Assembly (NCBI GenBank): GCA_037179385.1
Contig: CM074187.1
Span: 496,001 to 560,000, forward strand
DNA from: Holothuria scabra
Taxonomy: Eukaryota > Echinodermata > Holothuroidea > Aspidochirotida > Holothuriidae
Direction of reading: 5' to 3'
Length of the DNA: 64,000 nucleotides
The notes below the pieces were generated by a model that saw nothing but the letters and a program-made list of their open reading frames with translations, had not been told where the DNA came from and searched no databases. The translations under genes and the position numbers were made by a program. This document shows, piece by piece, positions 42,901 through 54,900 of this stretch (the stretch's first letter is position 1; the number at the start of each line of letters is the position of its first letter).

Positions 42901-45900
42901 GAATACTATTGTAAGTCTTGGTCTTAATGGTGAAAATAACCCAGGTGGGCTGTTGATATGCAGTCTTTCTTTGAATGGCCTAGATGTGTTTGTCTAGTAA
43001 ATGCATGAAGGAAAGCACACTAGGTGCAAATATAAGCTCTGGTGGAAATTTGTGTTGTGAAGAAAAAGGCTACCTTTACACTTATTAAGACATGATACTC
43101 CACATGTGAGATATATACAGTTATGAAATAACCCCATTTCATTTGGTTTCTTGCATAACAGAGCTATATAAAAAGATGGAGTCAAAACACCCTGTTCAAT
43201 CAGAAAATACATATTGTGCTCATTTTTAAATTCATTTGTGTGAGAGTGGGAAAAACCTAAAGCAAAATATTTGTCTCCAATCAAGGTGGGCCACTGGTAA
43301 GATGGTGTCAAGGAGTTGATGGTTTTTTCATTACAATGAACATGATGTATTTCAAGGAAACTATAGCTAGGGACAGAAAGGGTGGAAACACATCCAATGT
43401 GATAAGTGAGAGGTCAGGGATGGACAACTTCCCTGGTTTGCATTCAAAATAAATTTCTATGTCTATCCCTATAATTTCTACACTGGGGACATTGCAGTCC
43501 TTTATGACATGTCCAGCCAACAGTGTTACTATTTCTGCTAACAAAAACACTGACCAACCAGTTATAATCATGTAGGTGCACTTACCAGGCTTGAAAGCCA
43601 AAGGATCATCTTTAAACTGACTTAATGATTCCACAACATCCTTGTAATTTTTTTTAGAATAAAACTCCTTGTATTTAGCATCTCCAACTTCATCAGTGCT
43701 ATCATTCTTTTTTGATGGTTCAGATTCATTCTTATTTGCATTCAAAGAAATCTTTTGAGTTTCTTTTACAGGAAAATCACTACTTTTGTTATTTGAAACA
43801 CCAGCTTTGTTAGGACACAACATACGGTTGGATGAAACAGCTGTGTTTTTGCTAGAAGCTTCCTTTGGGTCAGTCACGGAATGTTTCTCATTGACAGCTG
43901 CCTTTTCATAGTGTCTGATACCACTTATATGGGACAGTATCTGCCGGGTAGTGATGGTCACCTGGTGAGCAAGAAAAATTATTGAATGTTAAAAACGTAG
44001 AAGTAAATAAACATCAATGAAGCTATCTAAACAGACTCCAATGATACATTCAAATTTGTGTCATTCAAAAGATAACCAAACCACTCTTGCATATCCTAAT
44101 GACATTTTTGTCATCATGCAAGTCAATTTGAAATGTGCCATCACCTTCATATTCATTGGAGTGAGTATTGTCTCTTTCCTCACGGAGGAAGTGACTAAGT
44201 ACAAGGGTTTTGTTCATAGCTTCAGTTAATATTCACGGTGTTCAGTGCAAGTTATCAGCCATGCTGGTCAGTCATGACAGCCAGCTGTAGTCAGGGCAAA
44301 CAATTACTGACTGGAAAGGAGAGGAAATCTCCAGACTTCCAGCTGGAACAAAGTTCAATGAAAATTCAACAGAAATTTGTCTGAAAAGTCATGATAATAC
44401 TTTTTAAAATATAAAACAACCCACATTTGTTGTGCAACCCACACTGTGTTGCACTAATTCAATGTTAAACAAGGCATTTCTCAAACAAAACCATCACTAT
44501 TGTATTGGGAGCAAAACATTGTTAGATTAAGGGTCCATAATAACCCACAATGCATGCTATGGAAATGTCAATAAGCCTACAATCCTGAGTAGTCCTGCAT
44601 ATAGACCAATCTGAGAAGGGCTGGTGTAGTGACTGAAATCGGCCAAAAGTGGGGTCCAAAAGCCTTAAATCATCTTAATTTTATTGCCTGCATGCCATTT
44701 GAAACCCTCGTATTCAGTGAAATTGAGAGAATCAAGAGGTATTTTAGTGAGCAACCATCCATGATACAGGTAAGCAAGGCATTTGAAAGATCAAAGGTAA
44801 TGGACCCCAGGTATGTCTGACTAAAATTACATATGTTCCTTTCGTTCATGTGGAAGTCTCAATTTTTGCTACAGCGATGCCCATTGCAAGGGACAACAAA
44901 AACATTATATGATAGTGCACAACCATGATCTTCATCTTAATTATGGGTAAAAATATCAAGCTATTTGGGACCATCAAAAATTACTAATAGTAGATGGTTG
45001 GTTGTCCAATAGATGGAGAAGGCATCAAAAATCTTTCAGGCTGTGTTTCAGACAAACACCCTTGCCTCTATTGGGGGGTGCTCTTCCTGATCTGTGATCA
45101 TACCCCTAACTTCATTGCTTCACAGACGGGGTGCACCACTCCACCCCACTTGATTCATGTCCTGCCTCACCTCAACCCGACTTGATTCATGTCCTGCCTC
45201 ATCTCAACCCGACTTGATTCTTGTCCTGCCTCACCTCAAGCCCACTTGATTCATGTCCTGCCCCACCTCAACCCGACTTGATTCATGTCCTGCCTCACCT
45301 CAACCCCACTTGATTCATGTCCTGCCTCACCTCAACCCCACTTGATTCATGTCCTGCCTCACCTCAACCCCACTTGATTCATGTCCTGCCTCACCTCAAC
45401 CCGACTTGATTCATGTCCTGCCTCACCTCAACCCGACTTGATTCATGTCCTGCCTCACCTCAACCCCACTTGATTCATGTCCTGCCTCACCTCAACCCCA
45501 CTTGATTCATGTCCTGCCTCACCTCAACCCCACTTGATTCATGTCCTGCCTCACCTCAACCCCACTTGATTCATGTCCTGCCTCACCTCAACCCCACTTG
45601 ATTCATGTCCTGCCTCACCTCAACCCCACTTGATTCATGTCCTGCCTCACCTCAACCCGACTTGATTCATGTCCTGCCTCACCCCAACCCCACTTGATTC
45701 ATGTCCTGCCTCACCTCAACCCCACTTGATTCATGTCCTGCCTCACCTCAACCCGACTTGATTCATGTCCTGCCTCACCTCAACCCCACTTGATTCATGT
45801 CCTGCCTCACCTCAACCCCACTTGATTCATGTCCTGCCTCACCTTAACCCCACTTGATTCATGTCCTGCCTCACCTCAACCCGACTTGATTCATGTCCTG

Positions 45901-48900
45901 CCTCACCCCAACCCCACTTGATTCATGTCCTGCCTCACCTCAACCCGACTTGATTCATGTCCTGCCTCACCTCAACCCCACTTGATTCATGTCCTGCCTC
46001 ACCTCAACCCGACTTGATTCATGTCCTGCCTCACCTCAACCCCACTTGATTCATGTCCTGCCTCACCTCAGCCCCACTTGATTCATGTCCTGCCTCACCT
46101 CAACCCGACTTGATGCATGTCCTGCCTCACCTCAACCCGACTTGATTCATGTCCTGCCTCACCTCAACCCAACTTGATTCATGTCCTGCCTCACCTCAAC
46201 CCCACTTGATTCATTTCCTGCCTCACCTCAACCCGACTTGATTCATGTCCTGCCTCACCTCAACCCCACTTGATTCATGTCTTGCCTCACCTCAACCCCA
46301 CTTGATTCATGTCCTGCCTCACCTCAACCCCACTTGATTCATGTCCTGCCTCACCTCAACCCAACTTGATTCATGTCCTGCCTCACCTCAACCCGACTTG
46401 ATTCATGTCCTGCCTCACCTCAACCCCACTTGATTCATGTCCTGCCTCACCTCAACCCCACTTGATTCATGTCCTGCCTCACCTCATGTCAAGGTCTTCT
46501 CTGTCCTTTTTTCAACCACCCTGACAATTTTTAACTTCTCCAGTTTGGGTTTGAAGGCAGACCCAACCAAGTAGAACACTGAACATTGAACTATATATAC
46601 AGCAGACTCTTTGAAAGCAGTCCTTTTTGTGTGAAGTGCCATCTCTGAACAGTTCAAGAAAGCTAGAGTAAAACCAAGAAGCTTCAGAGAAGCTCCCCAG
46701 CCTGGACTCCTGTCAGATGGTGTGCAGCCCTTTGCACGTACATAGAGTGCACTTCAGCTGTTCCCCACTGCCCTCTCTTTCACTGAAGGTAGGAGCCAGT
46801 TGATGTCATATTCATGAGATTTGTTGGAAGTAGAAATGAGTTTTGAAAGGACACAGTCAATGTGCTCAAATAGGCCTAACAACTGGAAAGTTAATATGAA
46901 TTCTTTTAGTTGCACACAATTGCATACCCCTACATCAGAGACTAAGAAGCCTACCTTTTCATTGTTCCAGTACTTTAAAGGAAAACTTGAAACATATTCC
47001 TGCACAGGTTTATCCAAATCTACTTTTCCTGCTTCCCATAGTTTTGCTAAAGCTGTGACAGTGAGAACCTTGCTAATGCTGGCTATTCTTAGTAAATGAC
47101 TTGGTCTCATAGGAACTTCATTTTCAACATCTGCCAAACCCAGTGCTATGGGAGAAACAACAAAATATTTGCTATGTAAATGGAAGGCGAATTCAGATGT
47201 ACTTTGAAAACAAATGTAATTTACCTTCCAAGATGAAACATTGGATGCAACAAGAAATGTTTCTCACAGTACACATAATAGCCCTTACTAAAAGTGCTCC
47301 CCCCCCCCCCCCCCACACTTAACAGTCTAAAACCTGACTTTTAGGTGGTAAGTAGGATTTTTAATTGATACTAAATACCACAGTTTATAGCCACTCCAAT
47401 GCTTAATAGGTTTTATCATATTTTTTTATTTGAGGGTTGGAGTGGCTACAAACTGCATGTGTGTTCATCAAGTAAGCACCCAATTTGACTGCCCAAAAGT
47501 CAGGTGTATGTCTGTCTAGAGGTAGACAGTTTTAGTGAGGGCTTTTTCATGTACTGCAGGCTCTCATGTACTAAGCACCAGTGCTTTAATCGAGTCACTA
47601 GATTAGTGACTTGCATCACCAGTTTTCAAACTTTTAAGTGACTCGATTCAAGTCATAGACTTGAGTGGCTGTACTATTTCAAAGGGGAAATTACTCCTGA
47701 ATTCTATCGAGCCACTATCATTTTGAGAAGAAGTGACTGGAGTCTTGACTTGTTACAACACTGATTAGCACATGAAACTTAGTTACAATATTGGGGAATG
47801 TGGAGGCCAAACACATTTACTGTAGTAAAGTTTGTACGAATTTGCCTCCAAAAGAGCTTATACTTTCTGAAAACGTACTCAAATATTAGCCTAAATGAAG
47901 AACTGAAGCTCTCCTTCCCACTTACTTCATCCTTTCAGTACAGGATTTGCTTTTTCTTTAATTTGCTTTTATTGCTAATCATGTGATTAAAACAACAATC
48001 ACCTTTAGCACAATGAAAAAGGAGGGAGGGTAGTTAGAATACTGCAGTACTGGTGTACACAGGAGGGAAACCATTATGCCATGCCCACCCCCCCCCCCCC
48101 ATAAAAACCAATTTTTTCCCTGTAGATCCTACAAATACATACATTAATAACCCAAATTTTACTTCAAAAGGCAGCATACATGGCGCCAGATTGCAAAAAA
48201 GGACACCCAATATCTGAAAGCTTTTCAAAGGGAAGGGATTGTCCCAAACACTCAGTGATGTCATTTTTTAACTCTTAAAACTAGGCAAATTTTTAAATTC
48301 CAAATTTTACTTCAAAAGGTAGCATCTGTGGGACCAGAGAGCATGTAAGGACACCTTCCTAAAAAATTTTTAAAGGGGAGGGGCCCATTCCTTAGACTCG
48401 TTCCTGAACCAGCATAGACTTACAAGACAGGGGAACGAGCGAAGGTCAGGTGCAGCGATGTTCAGAGTAAAATCATTTAGATTTAAGAGTTTGGGCAGTC
48501 ATATAGACAATTTTATCAATTTAGGGGATCTAAAATTTAGCCAGGAGTCACATATTAGAGAAACATTAGCATATTTTCAATTCCGTTGCATTGTTTTTCA
48601 AGACCATTTCATTTAATGGTTGTGGTACTGGTACTGCTAATTTTCTGATCACTTAGCGACTTACTAATTTTTTTTTTATTGCGAAGGAAAGCTACAAAAG
48701 TAGACAAAGCAGAAAATGGAACAGACAGTATGAACAGCAGCAGCTGATCCACTGTGCACAACTACTGCACAAGTACACTGAACAGGGTAGGGCTGGGAAC
48801 GTGTAGCATTTTAACTAAACGTTTAATCGCAAAAATTTGCGATCGTTTAGCAGTTAATCGCGATTAATTAACCACACGAAGTCAACATGCTTACAACTAT

Positions 48901-51900
48901 ATTGTGTTCACGGCATCGGGGGTCGTTCATAACTTTTATTTCTAAAAGTCCCCTCGATTCACTGGCGAAGAGCCTAGAAGACGTATACAACTGTGAACTG
49001 CAAACACAGTACCTCTTTTGAAAAGTATAACTTTGATATCTCATCACTGGAAGAAGACTTTTGTTCATATATTTTCTTTTTAAAAATCAAAGAACAGTCA
49101 ATTGAAAATGCATAAGTAATAATTGTACATTTCAATGAATTTTGATGAAAAGTCTATCACAATAAATTGGAAGTACATTTTGTCTTTGTTTTTGTTAATC
49201 ATTAGTTGCGAAAGAAACAAAAAGGCCACGCAGAAACTTCCGATTTTCACATGTTCACACGTTTTTAGGAACGCCCCTTTTTTGTGTTGGACGCATCCAT
49301 CGTTTGTTTGTTGAAGGCGTGTCTAAAACAAAAGAAGTATGCTCCCAGTTTGCATCCAAAAAATGGGCCGTGGTAGTCATGTAACCCTCCATTGTAAGTG
49401 AGGACCAACAATCAGTTGTAAGCACAATGTCATTGGCATCATACAGCTTTGCTTTGACTTCTAGGCGTTTGGCTTCATAAATGCTGTGTAGTCTAGCTGT
49501 TATTGTTTTTCTACAAGGCACATTGTAGTTCGGTTCCAGAGTAGACATTAAGCTTAAGAAACCACCCCCTTGAAACACTCACAGGAAGACAGTCTTGGGC
49601 AACCATGACAGCAATGGCTTGGGTGATTTTATCTGCTCGATTTTCATCACATCTTTTTGTGGAGAATGATACTAGTTTGGGTTGGGAGGGCCCTGGCTGT
49701 GATAATTTTGCAGGATGCCTCATTTTCAAGTGGTTCATCCTGCTCCCAGTAGACCTATCGATGTATTTTAATTTGGCACTACATATGCGACATTTAGCAA
49801 TCTTGTCAGCTTTATCAACATCGAAACAATTCCACACCACGCTTGTTTTACGTCCCATCCTGTACTACTTATATCGGATTTGACGCAAAGCAACTGCGGT
49901 TAAACTATTCTGCAACTGCCAGTGAACTCGGAACGTATTTATTACGACAGTAATTCCGTGCTCATCGCAAGTGAAACCGTACGTACCAAATCGAGACAAT
50001 AAACATTGCACCCTTCATTACACTACGTAAGTACATGATATACGGACGCACGTGGTCGCTTGAGCACCGGATCGAACTAGTTCACTGTTGCCTGCATGGT
50101 CGACTCACGCAAAGTAAACAAGCAGTGTGCATTGTACTCAAAACTGTTAAGTGTTGCAATGACTACTCTGTGCAGCTTTTAAATACGCATTGAATGAATG
50201 TTGTAAGATGTAGGCTGCGCGGCACATCGAGGCTATAACACAGGTTGTACAACCTCCGTTCCGCAATCCGCGTGGAGTACTACGAGTTGCTCCGTTGTAC
50301 GGCTAGGCAGCAGTTTACCTCTAGGCTGCTTACAGCGCCGGAAAAGTTTACATAGGGAAATTCACAAGACGATCGATCTGTGTGAATTGTGTAGAAGGAA
50401 AGGTGGGCAAAAATTCATAGGACATTGGGAAGAATATCGGACGAAAAATGGGTTTTGCGATTAATCGCCAGTAGCTTTGAACTAAACGTTTATTCCACAT
50501 GCGATCGTTTAGCGATTAATCGCTACACGGTCACAGCCCTAGGACAGGGTAGGGTAAAGAGGGTGAAACCCTTCTTATCAACTCTTAATGTTCACAATAC
50601 ATGTAAAAATCATATAGATGTATTGGTGTATGCAAGAAATTACTTCATTTTTGCATGTTTAATTTACCTTCTTTCCACACAAGTTTTCCATTCACACTGA
50701 CGGCAGCAACAATACCAGGACAACCATATTCCTCCTGCAAATAACAAGAACCAGAATGCAAAAATGCATTGAGGTTTCGATGATACATACATGCTCTTTT
50801 CAATAAAATGCTACATTTCTTGTAACAACTGGTGACCCAAAATAGCCTTTGTCTCCACCTGTAAGTGACTGGTTTTTCTTTCATACTGTGCCTTAAGATA
50901 TTCTGCAAACAAGGTTTTCAGAGTTTGATGCCAGGTGATACCAGATGACCATTGACCTCCACCAAAAACAACAGGTACAGTACTTTCAAATCACCATAAC
51001 ACATCCACATACTAATTGGGAAATCCATCCAAGTTTCCTACCTTGAGATATCCCATTTTGACAAGTTTTTCAAAGTTTGACCAATCATGACCCCAGATGT
51101 CCTTTCACCTCCACAAAAAATAACCTTATACAGACCATCTTCTCACCATAATTCATTTACATACTAATTTTGAAATCCATCCACCTTTCATACCTTGAGC
51201 TATCCTAAACAAGGTTTTCTGAGTTTGACCCCTATGACCCCAAATGACCTTTGACCTCTACCAAAATCAATAGGGTTCTTCCTCCTATCATAACGCATCA
51301 ACATATCAAGTTTGAAATCAATCCAAGCTTCCTCCCTTGAGATATAGTGTAAACAAGAAGTTCGGAGTTTGACCCCATGTGACCACAAATGACCTTTGAC
51401 CTCCACCAAAATTTATTGGGTTATTTCTTACATCATAACGCATCAACATATCAAGTTTGAAATGAATCAAAGTTTCCTACCTTGAGATATAGTGTAAACC
51501 AGGATTTCGGGGTCTGACCCCAAATGACCTTGAAAATAAATCAGGTTCTTTCTTACATCATAACGAATCAGCCTATCAAGATTGAAATGAATCCAAGTTT
51601 CCTACCATAATGTATCATGTAAACAAGGATTTCAGGTTTTGACCCCATGTGACCTCAAATGACCTTTGACCTTCACGAAAATAAATTGGGTTCTTTCTTA
51701 CATCATAACGCATCAGCCTATCAAGATTAAAATGAATCCAAGTTTCCTACCATAATGTATCATGTAAACAAGGATTTCAGGTTTTGACCCCATGTGACCC
51801 CAAATGACCTTTGACCTCCACAAAAATACATCGGGTTCTATCTTACATCATAGCACATCAACATATCAAGTATGAAATTGATCCAAGTTTCCTACCATGA

Positions 51901-54900
51901 GATATTGTGTAAACAAGGATTTCAGGGTTTGACCCCATGTGACCCCAAATGACCTTTGACCTCCACCAAAATCAATAGGGTTCTTCCTCCCATGCTAACA
52001 CATCAACATATCAAGTTTGAAATTAATCCAAGTTTTCTTCCATGAGATATCGTGTGAACAAGGATTTCGGGTTTTGACCCCATGTGACCCCAAATGACCT
52101 TTGACCTCCACCAAAATCAATAGGGTTCTTCCTGACATCCTAACGCATCAACATATCAAGTTTGAAATTAATCCAAGTTTTCTACCATGAAATATCGTGT
52201 AAACAAGGATTTCGGGGTTTGACCCCACGTGACCCCAAATGACCTTTGACCTCCACCAAAATCAATAGGGTTCTTCCTTACATCATAACACATCCACATA
52301 TCAAGAATGAAATTGATCCAACTTTTCTACCATGAGATATCGTGTAAACAAGGATTCGGGTTTTGACCCCATGTGACCCCAAGTGACCTTTGACCTCCAC
52401 CAAAATCAATAGGGTTCTTCCTGACATCCTAACGCATCAACATATCAAGTTTGAAATTAATCCAAGTTTTCTTCCATGAGATATCGTGTAAACAAGGATT
52501 TCGGGGTTTGACCCCACGTGACCCCAAATGACCTTTGACCTCCACCAAAATCAATAGGGTTCTTCCTGACATCCTAACGCATCAACATATCAAGTTTGAA
52601 ATTAATCCAAGTTTTCTACCATGAGATATAGTGTAAACAAGAAGTTCGGAGTTTGACCCCATGTGACCCCAAATGACCTTTGACCTCCACCAAAATTTAT
52701 TGGGTTATTTCTTACATCATAACGCATCAACATATCAAGTTTGAAATGAATCAAAGTTTCCTACCTTGAGATATAGTGTAAACCAGGATTTCGGGGTCTG
52801 ACCCCAAATGACCTTGAAAATAAATCAGGTTCTTTCTTACATCATAACGAATCAGCCTATCAAGATTGAAATGAATCCAAGTTTCCTACCATAATGTATC
52901 ATGTAAACAAGGATTTCAGGTTTTGACCCCATGTGACCTCAAATGACCTTTGACCTTCACGAAAATAAATTGGGTTCTTTCTTACATCATAACGCATCAG
53001 CCTATCAAGATTAAAATGAATCCAAGTTTCCTACCATAATGTATCATGTAAACAAGGATTTCAGGTTTTGACCCCATGTGACCCCAAATGACCTTTGACC
53101 TCCACAAAAATACATCGGGTTCTATCTTACATCATAGCACATCAACATATCAAGTATGAAATTGATCCAAGTTTCCTACCATGAGATATTGTGTAAACAA
53201 GGATTTCAGGGTTTGACCCCATGTGACCCCAAATGACCTTTGACCTCCACCAAAATCAATAGGGTTCTTCCTCCCATGCTAACACATCAACATATCAAGT
53301 TTGAAATTAATCCAAGTTTTCTTCCATGAGATATCGTGTAAACAAGGATTTCGGGGTTTGACCCCATGTGACCCCAAATGACCTTTGACCTCCACCAAAA
53401 TCAATAGGGTTCTTCCTGACATCCAAACGCATCAACATATCAAGTTTGAAATTAATCCAAGTTTTCTACCATGAGATATCGTGTAAACAAGGATTTCAGG
53501 GTTTGACCCCATGTGACCCCAAATGACCTTTGACCTCCACCAAAATTAAAAGGGTTCTTCCTCCCATGCTAACGCATCAACATATCAAGTTTGAAATTAA
53601 TCCAACTTTTCTACCATGAGATATCGTGTAAACAAGGATTCGGGTTTTGACCCCATGTGACCCCAAGTGACCTTTGACCTCCACCAAAATCAATAGGGTT
53701 CTTCCTGACATCCTAACGCATCAACATATCAAGTTTGAAATTAATCCAAGTTTTCTTCCATGAGATATCGTGTAAACAAGGATTTCGGGGTTTGACCCCA
53801 CGTGACCCCAAATGACCTTTGACCTCCACCAAAATCAATAGGGTTCTTCCTTACATCATAACGCATCAACATATCAAGTTTGAAATTAATCCAAGCTTCC
53901 TGTCTTGAGATATTGTGTAAACAAGGATTTTGGTTTTTGACCCCCTGTGACCCCAGATGACCTTTGACCTCAACCAAAATAAAAAGGGTTATTCCTCTGA
54001 GTATGGGGTATCTGTGTACCAAGTTTGAGAACTGTCAGATCTTCCCTTCTCAAGATATTGTGTAAACAAGCAAAGTGTCACAAACACACACACATACACA
54101 CATCCACACATACACACACACATACACACACACACACAGACACACGCACATACACACATACATACACACACACGCCATCATGAATGCATAGGTTTCTCTT
54201 TTCATCTAAACCAAAAATTAGATATGACGCAAGATTTGAGCGACAATGCTCTGTCCTACTGCTGGTTCAAAGATAATCCATAGCTGCCAAAATTGTCACC
54301 TCCAAATTCGGAGCATACTGTAACAGATGCACAGCATTTGCACAGCAAGTACACAAGCCCTAACCTCAATGGGCTTACAGTAATGTCCTGACAACAGTTA
54401 TTTTTCTCTAGATGTTCACAATGTATGTGGGAATCGCTTTCATTTAGGTTTGTGCAAACATTTAAGTCACTTTTACCAAGCTGTTGCTTTGCAATTTTTA
54501 GCATTATGACATGTTTGATACTTTAAGTTAGAAAACTGACACGTTCTGATTTTTATGGGTTAGCCTAAAATATCATGGGTGGAAAAATTTGCCAGGTAAA
54601 TTTTGGAACTTGGAAGGAAATTTCTCAATTCCCTGCACATGAGAATAAAGGAAGTATTGTGTGAAATAATACTCCCATCCTGGAAAGTACATGTAATTTT
54701 AGTCTTTTCCTGAGAAATCATAATTGTTTCCAGCCATGTGGGTTATAAAGCTCACAAAAATGAATAGTTCTGCTTAATTAAACAGACTGGGCTGCTAGTG
54801 TTCATAATGAAGGAAGGAGATGAGTCAAAAAGATCTTTGCTTTTGATTTTTCTCATTACATGTCAAAAAGGATTTCAACCAGCCAAGAGGAGGCAACTGT

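Noticed and set aside
45130..46490. CRISPR-like appearance of the regularly repeated 32-bp array
   Set aside because: The repeat is contiguous with no spacers, and the genome is eukaryotic.
53741..54171. Minus-strand open frames in the satellite and the (CA)n tract
   Set aside because: Tandem-repeat translation; the VEVKGHLG-type words recur only because the DNA units recur.
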